Shown: piece after piece, positions 41,179 through 49,701 of the stretch
How positions within the stretch are numbered: position 1 is the first letter of the stretch
How the letters are laid out: each line of letters opens with the position of its first letter
Source of the DNA: Saccharopolyspora soli
Lineage (GTDB): Bacteria > Actinomycetota > Actinomycetes > Mycobacteriales > Pseudonocardiaceae
Direction of reading: 5' to 3'
Assembly: GCF_022678645.1 (NCBI RefSeq)
Contig: NZ_JALBWV010000012.1
Span: 1-64,000, forward strand
DNA: 64,000 nt
Translations under genes and position numbers: made by a program
Notes under the pieces: generated by a model
The model's database searches: none
What the model was told of the DNA's origin: nothing
The model's input: the letters and a program-made list of their open reading frames with translations, nothing else

Positions 41179-43707
41179 GTGGCAGAACTGCCGACGAGCC
41201 AGGGGATACCGGTTTCGGACCTGCCGTGGCGCCTCGGTCGGCGGTGGATCAGGTCGCGTCGGCTGGCGAAGATCCCCGACCAGCCGATCGTCCACCTGCT
41301 GCGGGACAACGACGCCAACGCGCTGATCAACCAGCTCTCCGACCACCTCGGCACCGTCGTGCCGAAGGTGACGCTGGACATCGGGGGTGCGCCCGACAGC
41401 TCCCAGCAGAAGCAGTCGGTCCAGATCAGGAATCTGCTGGACAAAGCCGCCCAGCGGTTGCGCGAGGCCGACTCCTCGCCGCGGATCGGACGCCTGCGGT
41501 TCCGCCGGTACGCGCTGCTGAGCTGGCTGCTCAGCAAGAACGTGCCGCCGACCAGCCTGGTGCACGGCCCGAACGCCAACACCCGGCAACTGCTGCGCGA
41601 ATACCTCAGCAGCCGCCGTCCCAAGCGCGACAAGCAATCCGAGCTGAAAAGCGGGGCCTGGGCCTCGGCCGCCCAGCAACTGCCCTGGTACCTGTTCGTG
41701 CTGTCGCAGGTCTTCTTCCCGCTGTACTACGCCTGGTGGGTGCACCGGGGCCGCGTCACCCGCTGGTTCATGCGACAGCAGTACCTGACCCCGCGCGAGT
41801 CAGCGGACTTCCCGAGCTTCGCGCAGCGCCTGATCACCACCCCGTCGCGCCGGGAGAACGCCGAACAGGTCCGCAAACTCCTGGTGCACGCGTTCCTGAG
41901 CGACCTCGCCGACGTCTACACCAGGCGGCTGTGGCGCTGGCGCTGGGTGCCCAAGGACTGCTACCCGGTCCTGCTGCTGCGGAACCTGGAGCCGGACACC
42001 ATCGGCGAAACGCTGGTTCGGCTGTTCAACGACGTGCGCAACGAGACCGGCGCACCGGATCCGCTGGTGGTGATCGGCGCGGGCACCCGGACGCTGCCGG
42101 ACGCCCAGTCCGCGAGCGAATCCGGAACGCTCGACAAGTGGCAGCAGGCGCTGCAGGAAGCGCGCCGCAAGCGCTCCCCAACCGCCTGGTACGTGCCGCT
42201 GCCCGTCGCGGAGGAGTCGAGTTCAGAGGACGAGCCGAACACGCTAGGCCGCACCGAGCTGCCGTTGAAGCATTCCAAGCTGCTGCGCCGCATCCCGGCC
42301 CTGGCGCTGGTCCTGCTGCTGGTCGCTGGCACCGGCGCGTACCTCAAGCAGTACTTCGGCCCCTGCGGGCAGCTCCTGCCGTGGCAGGGCCTCGGGCTGT
42401 GGGCCGAAGGAACGGAATGCGTCGGGATTTCCGACGGCAGCTTCCAGTTCTCCGCGAACATCCTGGCCGAGAACGCTGCCGAGCTAACGTTCCGCAACGA
42501 ACTGGTCGGTCTGCAGAAGACGATCCAGCGGCAGAACCGGAACGCCGCGGACGAGCACGAGCTGAACAGGGAGAAGCCCTATGTGACGATCGTCTACTTC
42601 AGCACGCTGACGGTCCCCGATCGGAACTCCTCGACGCTCAACGGGGTTCTGGAGGAGCTGCGCGGACTGGCCCACGCGCAGAACTCCGCCCAGCTCGACG
42701 GTGGCGTGCTGATCCGGATCGTGCTCGCCAACGGCGGTGCCGGGATGGCGCACGGCCCCGACGTCGCCGAGAGCATCGCCGCCCTCGCCGAACGAAGCGC
42801 GGACTCCGAGGCGCCGGTCGTCGGCGTCGTTGGGCTCGGTGGTAGCTGGACGTCCACGCGCGAGTCGATCGAACGGCTCGGACAGGCCGGGCTCCCGATG
42901 GTGGGCACGACGACCTCGGCCGACGAGTTCAAGAACGTCAGCCTGCTGTACCACCAGGTGGGGCCGGACAACAGGCGGCAGGCCCAGGTCGTCGCGCAGT
43001 ACGTCCGCGCCCACTACGGCCTTGCGATGAACGTCAAGATCTACTACACGTCGAACGATCTCTACAGCGAGAACCTGGCCCACGACCTGGGTGAGGAGCT
43101 CCGTCTACCACCAGACCGGATGGACGACAGGAACCCGCCGGTCCGGGACGAAATCCCGTGCGGCCAGCAGCAGCTGCTGTTCTTCGCCGGGCGAGCGGAC
43201 CAGCTCGGGCGGTTCGTCGAATCGGTGACCCAGCGCTGCCGCAGCCTCGGCCAGGACGTCCCGCACTTGATGGCCGGCGACGACATCACCAAGTTCATGC
43301 TCGACCGGACCCTGCCCATCGGCGTGACGCTGGAGTACACGTCGTTCTACGGCACCATCGTCCGCGACGAGGGCCTGACCGGACGGGCGATGCTGGCCAA
43401 CGACACCGTCGAGGTGTTGCAGGAGGCCGTGCTGAACGTGACAGACGGCAGGGTCGCCGCGGAGGGCCGGAATCCGGTGCCGCTGAACGGGCTTTCCGTC
43501 TGGCGCGGCATCGCCGAGATCAACGGCGCGGGTCGGGTGCCCGGCACCACCGGGATCATCGACTTCGGACCGGAATCCGGGCAGGTCCCGGTGGACAAGG
43601 CGATCTCGGTCCTGCGCATGAACGGCCCGAACACCGACGCCGACGTCGTGTGGCGGTGCGGCAACGGTCTGGAACCGCGGGGCCTCGGCTGCACCTCGCC
43701 GAACTGA
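41179..43707 (+). CDS. Membrane protein with outer type-1 periplasmic-binding-like domain (paralogue 2)
   Basis: The 842-residue protein is a full-length paralogue of the preceding gene. Shared stretches include PRESADFPSFAQRL, KDCYPVLLLRNL, ETLV, NDVRNETGAPDPL, RRSPTAWYVPL-like KRSPTAWYVPL, LKHSKLLRRIP and SGQVPVDKAISVLR. It has the same two-membrane-segment layout and outer ligand-binding-like domain. The GTG at 41179 is chosen because the upstream CAGGGGGTGTAC mirrors paralogue 1; a GTG at 41173 also exists. The upstream regions share GGTAACGTC, hinting at a common promoter. Role unknown, perhaps sensing. Confidence 0.7.
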   Translation: MAELPTSQGIPVSDLPWRLGRRWIRSRRLAKIPDQPIVHLLRDNDANALINQLSDHLGTVVPKVTLDIGGAPDSSQQKQSVQIRNLLDKAAQRLREADSSPRIGRLRFRRYALLSWLLSKNVPPTSLVHGPNANTRQLLREYLSSRRPKRDKQSELKSGAWASAAQQLPWYLFVLSQVFFPLYYAWWVHRGRVTRWFMRQQYLTPRESADFPSFAQRLITTPSRRENAEQVRKLLVHAFLSDLADVYTRRLWRWRWVPKDCYPVLLLRNLEPDTIGETLVRLFNDVRNETGAPDPLVVIGAGTRTLPDAQSASESGTLDKWQQALQEARRKRSPTAWYVPLPVAEESSSEDEPNTLGRTELPLKHSKLLRRIPALALVLLLVAGTGAYLKQYFGPCGQLLPWQGLGLWAEGTECVGISDGSFQFSANILAENAAELTFRNELVGLQKTIQRQNRNAADEHELNREKPYVTIVYFSTLTVPDRNSSTLNGVLEELRGLAHAQNSAQLDGGVLIRIVLANGGAGMAHGPDVAESIAALAERSADSEAPVVGVVGLGGSWTSTRESIERLGQAGLPMVGTTTSADEFKNVSLLYHQVGPDNRRQAQVVAQYVRAHYGLAMNVKIYYTSNDLYSENLAHDLGEELRLPPDRMDDRNPPVRDEIPCGQQQLLFFAGRADQLGRFVESVTQRCRSLGQDVPHLMAGDDITKFMLDRTLPIGVTLEYTSFYGTIVRDEGLTGRAMLANDTVEVLQEAVLNVTDGRVAAEGRNPVPLNGLSVWRGIAEINGAGRVPGTTGIIDFGPESGQVPVDKAISVLRMNGPNTDADVVWRCGNGLEPRGLGCTSPN

Positions 43708-43714
43708 CCCTTGG

Positions 43715-44170
43715 TCAGACCGTTTCTGTTTGGTTGTCCTCGACGTAGCACTTCAGGCGTTGCAGGGTGGCTTTGATCGATTGCAGGTTCTGCTTGGGAA
43801 TACCGGTTCGGGACACCACTTTCGGCAGCATGGCGGCGTAGTCGTAGGTCTCGGTCACCTTCGTCGCCGAGACGCCTTCCGGTTCCAGTTCGTACCGCCA
43901 GCGGGCGGGCAGGATGTGCCGCCACGCGATCAGCCGGTTCTCCTCGTACTCCACCACGGTGCTGGTCATCCGATAGTCGACGCCCTTGTGCATCCGCATG
44001 CCGAACTTCGAGCCGAGCGCCAACCGCGCCGGGTCGCCCAAAACTCCTTGCACCGTGCCGGAACCATCGATGAGCGGGTGTTTTCTCGGATCGGCCAACA
44101 CGTCGAACACGGCCTCCGCCGGAGCTTGCACGATCAGGCTGCTCCACACCGAGTACTCGTTCTGCGCCAT
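43715..44170 (-). CDS. SRPBCC-family protein
   Basis: The 151-residue protein has the START-like lipid/aromatic-binding fold seen in polyketide cyclase/CoxG-type SRPBCC proteins: SSLIVQAPAEAVFDVLADPRKHPLIDGSGTV near the start and YEENRLIAWRH and KVTETYDY in the middle. Ligand unknown. It is convergent with paralogue 2, with only seven bases between stops. Confidence 0.8.
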   Translation of the reverse strand: MAQNEYSVWSSLIVQAPAEAVFDVLADPRKHPLIDGSGTVQGVLGDPARLALGSKFGMRMHKGVDYRMTSTVVEYEENRLIAWRHILPARWRYELEPEGVSATKVTETYDYAAMLPKVVSRTGIPKQNLQSIKATLQRLKCYVEDNQTETV

Positions 44171-44223
44171 GCTCCGAACCTAGTGACAGAAAGTCACAAA
44201 CCGGACACAACGCACGAATCGAT

Positions 44224-44267
44224 TCGTGGGTGCGAACGCGGCCTCCAGCCCGCGTTCGCACCCACGA
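44224..44267 (-). terminator. Hairpin terminator after uvrA
   Basis: Perfect 18-bp stem (44224-44241 with 44250-44267, core GTGGGTGCGAACGCGG) and an eight-base loop, just after the uvrA stop. A 12-base palindrome CGAATCGATTCG (44215-44226) adjoins it. No T-run. Confidence 0.65.
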
Positions 44268-44271
44268 CCGC

Positions 44272-47133
44272 TCAGCTTTCGGCGAGGGCTCGGGCGAGGA
44301 AGCGGCCGGTGTGGCTCTCGTCGATCTCGGCCAGGTCCTCCGGCGTTCCTTCCGCCACCAGGTCGCCGCCGCCGGAACCGCCCTCCGGACCCATGTCCAG
44401 CACCCAGTCCGCCGTCTTGATGACGTCGAGGTTGTGCTCGATCACGATCACCGTGTTGCCCTTGTCCACCAAACCGTTGATCACGCCGAGCAGCTTGCGG
44501 ATGTCCTCGAAGTGCAGGCCGGTGGTCGGCTCGTCCAGCACGTAGACCGTCTTGCCGGTGGACCGCTTCTGCAACTCGCTGGCCAGCTTCACGCGCTGCG
44601 CCTCGCCACCGGAGAGCGTCGGCGCGGGCTGGCCCAGCCGGACGTAGCCCAACCCGACGTCCACCAGCGTCTTCAGGTGCCGGTGGATGGCGGTGATCGG
44701 CTCGAAGAAGTGCGCGGCCTCCTCGATCGGCATGTCGAGGACCTCGGCGATCGTCTTGCCCTTGTAGTGCACCTCCAGGGTTTCCCGGTTGTACCGGGCG
44801 CCCTTGCACACCTCGCACGGCACGTACACGTCCGGCAGGAAGTTCATCTCGATCTTCAGCGTGCCGTCGCCCGCGCACGCCTCGCACCGACCGCCCTTGA
44901 CGTTGAACGAGAACCGGCCCGGCTGGTAGCCGCGCACCTTGGCCTCGGTGGTCGCCGCGAACAGCTTGCGGATGTGGTCGAACACGCCGGTGTAGGTGGC
45001 CGGGTTCGACCGCGGGGTGCGACCGATCGGCGACTGGTCGACCTGCACCAGCTTGTCCACGTTTTCCAGGCCCTTGACCCTGGTGTGCCGACCGGGCACC
45101 TGCCGGGCGCCGTTGAGCTTGTTCGCCAGCACCGCCGCGAGGATGTCGTTGACCAGCGTCGACTTCCCCGAGCCGGACACCCCGGTGACCGACACCAGGC
45201 ACCCCAGCGGGAAGGACACGTCGATCTTGCGCAGGTTGTGCTCGCGCGCTCCGACGACCGTCAGCTGCCGCTTGCGGTCCCGCGGACGCCGCACCGCGGG
45301 CAGCGGGATCTGCTTGCGCCGCGCCAAGTAGTCGCCCGTCAGCGACCTGGTGTTCTCCAACAGTTCCTTGTACGGTCCACTGTGGACGACCTGGCCGCCG
45401 TGCTCGCCCGCGCCGGGCCCGATGTCGACCACCCAGTCCGCGCTGCGCACGGTGTCCTCGTCGTGCTCGACGACGATCAGCGTGTTGCCCAGGTCGCGCA
45501 ACCGCTGGAGGGTGTCCAGCAACCGGTGGTTGTCCCGCTGGTGCAGGCCGATCGACGGTTCGTCCAGCACGTAGAGCACGCCGACCAGGCCCGAGCCGAT
45601 CTGGGTGGCCAACCGGATGCGCTGCGCCTCGCCACCGGAGAGCGTCCCCGCCGCGCGGTCCAGCGACAGGTAGTCCAGCCCCACGTCGAGCAGGAAGCCC
45701 AGCCGCGCCTGCACTTCCTTGAGCACCCGCCCGGCGATCATCTGCTCCCGCGGACCCAGCACCAGCCCGTTGAGGAACGCGGCGCACTCGCGCACGCTCA
45801 GCGCGCTGACTCCGGCGATGGACAGCTCACCGAGATCGTCGTTCTCCATCGTCACGGCCAAGATCTCGGGCTTGAGCCGGGTCCCGTCGCAGGCTGGGCA
45901 GGGCACTTCCCGCATGTAGCCCTCGTACTTCTCGCGGGCGTAGTCGGACTCGGTCTGCTCCAGCCGCCGCTCCAGGAACGGGATCACGCCCTCGTAGCTG
46001 GCGTAGTAGGAGCGGGTCCGCCCGTAGCGGTTGCGGTACCGGACGTGCACCTGGTCGCTGGTGCCGTGCAGCACCGCCTTCTTGACCTTGGTGGACAGCT
46101 GCCGCCACGGCGCGTCCATCCGGAACCCGATGGCCTCCGACAGCGAGGTGAGCAGCCGGGTGAAGTACTCGGCGGTGTGCCCACCGGCCCACGGCGCGAT
46201 CGCCCCCTCGGCCAGCGACATGTCCTCGTCGGGGACCACCAGCTCGGGGTCGACCTCCTTGCGGATGCCCAGCCCCGCGCACTCCGGGCAGGCGCCGTAG
46301 GGCGAGTTGAACGAGAACGACCGGGGTTCGAGCTCGTCCACGCCGAGCGGGTGGCCGTTGGGGCAGGCCAGGTTCTCGGAGAACTTCCGCTCCCGGTTCG
46401 GGTCGTCCTCGTCGAGGTCGATGAACTCGATCAGCACCAGCCCGTCGGCCAGCCGCAACGCGGTCTCCACCGAGTCGGTGAGCCGCTGCTTCGCGCTGGG
46501 CTTCACGGTGAGCCGGTCGATGACCACCGCGATGTCGTGCTTCTCCTGCTTCTTCAGCTTCGGCGGGGTGTCCAGCGGGTGCACCACCCCGTCGACGCGG
46601 GCCCGCGCGTAGCCCTGCGACTGCAGCTGCTCGAACAGGTCGACGTACTCGCCCTTGCGCCCGCGCACCACCGGGGCCAGCACCTGGAACTTGGCCCGCT
46701 CCGGCATCTCCAGCACCTGGTCGACGATCTGCTGCGGGGTCTGCTTGCTGATCGGCTCGCCGCAGGCCGGGCAGTGCGCTTTGCCCGCCCGCGCGTACAG
46801 CAGCCGCAGGTAGTCGTAGACCTCGGTGATGGTGCCCACCGTCGACCGCGGGTTGCGGCTGGTGGATTTCTGGTCGATCGACACCGCCGGGGACAGGCCC
46901 TCGATGAAGTCCACATCGGGCTTGTCCATCTGGCCGAGGAACTGCCGGGCGTACGCGGACAACGACTCGACGTAGCGCCGCTGCCCTTCCGCGAAGATGG
47001 TGTCGAAGGCCAGGCTCGACTTCCCGGAGCCGGACAGCCCGGTGAACACGATCAGGCTGTCTCGGGGCAGGTCGAGGTCGATCCCGCGCAGGTTGTGCTC
47101 ACGGGCGCCGCGAACGACAAGGCGGTCAGCCAC
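44272..47133 (-). CDS. uvrA: Excinuclease ABC subunit A
   Basis: DNA damage recognition ATPase of nucleotide excision repair. The 953-residue protein has two ABC ATPase modules: Walker A GLSGSGKS (32-39) and [10 protein letters not shown] in the second half. Signature [12 protein letters not shown] and [12 protein letters not shown] and zinc-module Cys pairs (CPAC, CEAC, CEVC) are present. Length is normal. GTG start. I looked for a LexA site in the upstream gap and found no convincing one. Confidence 0.97.
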   Translation of the reverse strand: MADRLVVRGAREHNLRGIDLDLPRDSLIVFTGLSGSGKSSLAFDTIFAEGQRRYVESLSAYARQFLGQMDKPDVDFIEGLSPAVSIDQKSTSRNPRSTVGTITEVYDYLRLLYARAGKAHCPACGEPISKQTPQQIVDQVLEMPERAKFQVLAPVVRGRKGEYVDLFEQLQSQGYARARVDGVVHPLDTPPKLKKQEKHDIAVVIDRLTVKPSAKQRLTDSVETALRLADGLVLIEFIDLDEDDPNRERKFSENLACPNGHPLGVDELEPRSFSFNSPYGACPECAGLGIRKEVDPELVVPDEDMSLAEGAIAPWAGGHTAEYFTRLLTSLSEAIGFRMDAPWRQLSTKVKKAVLHGTSDQVHVRYRNRYGRTRSYYASYEGVIPFLERRLEQTESDYAREKYEGYMREVPCPACDGTRLKPEILAVTMENDDLGELSIAGVSALSVRECAAFLNGLVLGPREQMIAGRVLKEVQARLGFLLDVGLDYLSLDRAAGTLSGGEAQRIRLATQIGSGLVGVLYVLDEPSIGLHQRDNHRLLDTLQRLRDLGNTLIVVEHDEDTVRSADWVVDIGPGAGEHGGQVVHSGPYKELLENTRSLTGDYLARRKQIPLPAVRRPRDRKRQLTVVGAREHNLRKIDVSFPLGCLVSVTGVSGSGKSTLVNDILAAVLANKLNGARQVPGRHTRVKGLENVDKLVQVDQSPIGRTPRSNPATYTGVFDHIRKLFAATTEAKVRGYQPGRFSFNVKGGRCEACAGDGTLKIEMNFLPDVYVPCEVCKGARYNRETLEVHYKGKTIAEVLDMPIEEAAHFFEPITAIHRHLKTLVDVGLGYVRLGQPAPTLSGGEAQRVKLASELQKRSTGKTVYVLDEPTTGLHFEDIRKLLGVINGLVDKGNTVIVIEHNLDVIKTADWVLDMGPEGGSGGGDLVAEGTPEDLAEIDESHTGRFLARALAES

Positions 47134-47440
47134 GGTGATCCCTTCGAAAAGTTCTGGCGTTGACGTGGACGCGCGCCGACTGCAAACGATGCATCGGCAG
47201 GTGCGCGACGTCGCACGTCCATGCTATTCGGGGCCCCTGACAGTCCCGGATCGCGTGCGGCGCGCAGCCCGGCAACCACCTTCCCGTAACTCGTACGAGT
47301 GAGTTACAGGGAAGTCGACCGCCACTCTCCGACGATACGCAAATTCCCCCGGAATGGGCACTGTCGTCGCTGTGGCCTGCGCACTTAAGCTCGGTGTTTC
47401 ACCGATCGCGAGCTCCCCTCGTTCACGCAGAGGTTGACCC
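47134..47440. other. Divergent gap uvrA / DinB-like gene, with hairpin
   Basis: No gene is seen. A hairpin CTTCCC-GTAACTC / GAGTTAC-A-GGGAAG (47280-47314) has 13 paired bases and one bulged A. No clear promoter boxes or SOS operator could be assigned. Confidence 0.5.
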
Positions 47441-48220
47441 ATGGCTGACATCGCTCTCGGGAGCGGTGGCCGCAGCAGTGCGCACTACGCGGCCGCCGCG
47501 CAACTCGCCCACCAGGTCACGGCCCAACTCGCCGCGATCGAACACGCCAGCACACGGCTGCTGGACGCGGTCGCCGACCTGGACGACTTCGCGGTGCGCC
47601 AGGCCAGCCTGCTGCCCGGCTGGAGCAGGGCGCACGTGATCTCGCACCTGGCGCGCAACGCCGACGGCTTCGGGAACCTGCTGATCTGGGCGCGAACCGG
47701 CATCGAGCACCTGATGTACGCCAGCGGCGACGACCGGGACGAGGCCATCGTCGAAGGAGCGACGCGCAGCCACCGGTTGCTGCTGGAGGACCTGACCGCC
47801 TCCTGCGACCGCTTCGCGCACGGCGTCCGCTCGCTGCCCGCCGCCGCGTGGACGGCGGAGGTCGCCGACGCCGTCGGCGACGTGATGCCCGCGCACCACG
47901 TGCTGCGCCTGCGGCTGCTTGAGGTGTGGGTGCACCTGGTCGATCTCGACTGCGGTGTCGGCTTCGACGACATCCCGCAGCAGGACGTGGAGCAACTGCT
48001 GGAGGACGCGGTGCAGCAGTTCGGCGGCCGCGCGGACGTCCCGGCGCTGTCGGTGGAGGTCGACTTCGGCGATCACCGGCGGACCTGGGACCTGCGCGGC
48101 ACCACCTCGCCGCCGAGTCGGGTGCGCGGTGCGCCGGGCCCGATGCTGGGCTGGTTGCTGGGCCGGACCGGGCCGGAACTCCTGGAAGGCGACGTGCCCG
48201 AACTTCCCGCCTGGCTCTGA
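47441..48220 (+). CDS. Maleylpyruvate isomerase/DinB-like protein
   Basis: The 259-residue protein has the mycothiol-dependent maleylpyruvate isomerase metal-binding pattern: LLPGWSRAHVISHLARNADGF (His of the HxxxD/N type), followed by RLRLLEVWVHLVDLD. It ends in an SCP2-like C-terminal part. Such proteins are often generic mycothiol-dependent enzymes and not pathway-specific. A dedicated maleylpyruvate isomerase lies in the gentisate operon at 62205, so this one probably has another role. The ATG has an AGAGG site. Confidence 0.8.
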   Translation: MADIALGSGGRSSAHYAAAAQLAHQVTAQLAAIEHASTRLLDAVADLDDFAVRQASLLPGWSRAHVISHLARNADGFGNLLIWARTGIEHLMYASGDDRDEAIVEGATRSHRLLLEDLTASCDRFAHGVRSLPAAAWTAEVADAVGDVMPAHHVLRLRLLEVWVHLVDLDCGVGFDDIPQQDVEQLLEDAVQQFGGRADVPALSVEVDFGDHRRTWDLRGTTSPPSRVRGAPGPMLGWLLGRTGPELLEGDVPELPAWL

Positions 48221-48386
48221 TGTTCATCCACAATGGACGTCACGGTGGGTAGCGGATCCTGCGTTCCGCACCGCCGGTGGCCTGCAGCGCGGTACCGGCG
48301 CGTCCCCCGGCCGTGCTGCACGAATGCCCTGAACGCGCGACGCTGGTGGCGGACATGCCATCGAGCACGTGGAGGGGGCGTTCACG

Positions 48387-48869
48387 ATGTCCAGTCCACC
48401 GACCGGGCCCGGTTACGAGGAGAAGGCCGAAACGGCCGAGACCAAGGCGCCTGAAGAGCAGAAGCAATGGGCGATGGCACCCGCGCAGCCGACGGCCGGA
48501 ACGTCGGGGTGGCTGGCGTTCGCGGGTTCGCTGATCCTGCTGGTCGGCGTCTTCGACATCATCAGCGGCCTGACCTCGTTGTTCCGGCCCGACTACTTCC
48601 TGGTCGCCGCTGGCGAGCTGTTGATCTTCAACTTCACCACGTGGGGCTGGATCTGGCTGGCGCTGGGTGTCGTGCAGGCGGCGGTCGGGGTGGGCTGCAT
48701 GCTCGGGCAGGTCTGGGCACGGGTGGCCGGTATCGTGCTCGCCGCGCTGTGCGCGATCGGCCACATCGCGTTCCTCGCCGCGTTCCCGGTCTGGTCGCTG
48801 CTGGTGATCGCATTGTCCGTGCTGGTGATCTACGCGCTGATCGTGCCAGCCAAGACAGCATCCGCCTGA
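48387..48869 (+). CDS. Small four-helix membrane protein (DUF7144-like)
   Basis: The 160-residue protein has a charged N-terminus rich in Glu and Lys (to about residue 40), then four hydrophobic segments starting SGWLAFAGSLILLVGVFDIISG. The WGWIWLALGVVQAAVGVGCMLG segment resembles the actinobacterial family now called DUF7144 (recall, not checked). Function unknown. Strong GGAGGGGG site before the ATG. Confidence 0.75.
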   Translation: MSSPPTGPGYEEKAETAETKAPEEQKQWAMAPAQPTAGTSGWLAFAGSLILLVGVFDIISGLTSLFRPDYFLVAAGELLIFNFTTWGWIWLALGVVQAAVGVGCMLGQVWARVAGIVLAALCAIGHIAFLAAFPVWSLLVIALSVLVIYALIVPAKTASA

Positions 48870-48935
48870 CTGCGGAAAAACCGGACACCGCGGATCTTGC
48901 GCGGGACTGGTAGCACCGCGCGTTACGCTCGCCAC

Positions 48936-49613
48936 GTGGAGCCTCAAGGACAGTACACCGGGCACGTCGAGCCGGGCGGCGCTCCGGCGCGCCGCGAGCT
49001 GGACGCGCTGACCATCACCAAGATCTCGGTCGGCCCGATGGACAACAACGCCTACCTGCTGGTGTGCCGCCGCACCGGGGACGCGCTGCTGATCGACGCC
49101 GCCAACGACTCGGAACGGCTGGCCGACCTGCTGGGCCACGACGACCAGCGCCCGCGGCTGCGCACCATCGTGACCACCCACCAGCACGCCGACCACTGGC
49201 AGGCGCTCGGCGCGGTCGCTGGCCAGACCGGCTGCTTCACCCTGGCGCACCCCGCGGATGCCGAGGCGCTGCCGGTGCCGCCGGACCGCCTGGTCGAGCA
49301 GGGCGACACCGTCGAAGTCGGCGAGTCGCAGCTGTCGGTGATCCACCTGCGCGGCCACACGCCGGGTTCGATCGCCCTGCTCTACCGCGACCCGACCGGC
49401 CACCCGCACCTGTTCACCGGTGACTCGCTGTTCCCCGGCGGTCCCGGCCGGACGACGAACCCGACCGACTTCACCAGCCTGATGGACGACCTGGAAGCCA
49501 GGGTCTTCGGCGAACTCCCCGACGACACCTGGTTCTACCCGGGCCACGGCGACGACTCCACGCTCGGCGAGGAGCGCCCGAAGCTCAGCGAGTGGCGCCA
49601 GCGCGGCTGGTGA
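48936..49613 (+). CDS. MBL-fold metallohydrolase
   Basis: The 225-residue protein has the metallo-beta-lactamase fold motifs THQHADHW (HxHxDH), LRGHTPGSIAL, FTGDSLFPGG and YPGHGDDSTLG, the glyoxalase II-like zinc set. Substrate unknown, likely a thioester or lactone. The start GTG 48936 gives VEPQGQYTG. The frame extends upstream to 48897 without a better site. Confidence 0.85.
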   Translation: MEPQGQYTGHVEPGGAPARRELDALTITKISVGPMDNNAYLLVCRRTGDALLIDAANDSERLADLLGHDDQRPRLRTIVTTHQHADHWQALGAVAGQTGCFTLAHPADAEALPVPPDRLVEQGDTVEVGESQLSVIHLRGHTPGSIALLYRDPTGHPHLFTGDSLFPGGPGRTTNPTDFTSLMDDLEARVFGELPDDTWFYPGHGDDSTLGEERPKLSEWRQRGW

Positions 49614-49701
49614 GCCGGGGCAACCGGTGGCCGGACGCCGGGTGTCATAGCCTGCCGTCAGACAGCGCAGCTGTGCGGTGATCCAGGTAGGAGCGCGGGA
49701 A

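Noticed and set aside
41001-42845. A 614-codon plus-strand frame overlapping paralogue 2
   Set aside because: Out-of-frame shadow of the paralogue; Arg/Ala-rich with no motif.
44230-47163. A 977-codon open frame opposite uvrA
   Set aside because: Antisense shadow of uvrA with low-complexity composition and no recognisable motif.
47134-47200. Possible LexA (SOS) box before uvrA
   Set aside because: TTCGAAAAGTTC near 47143 has the half-sites too close together for the actinobacterial CGAAC-N4-GTTCG pattern.
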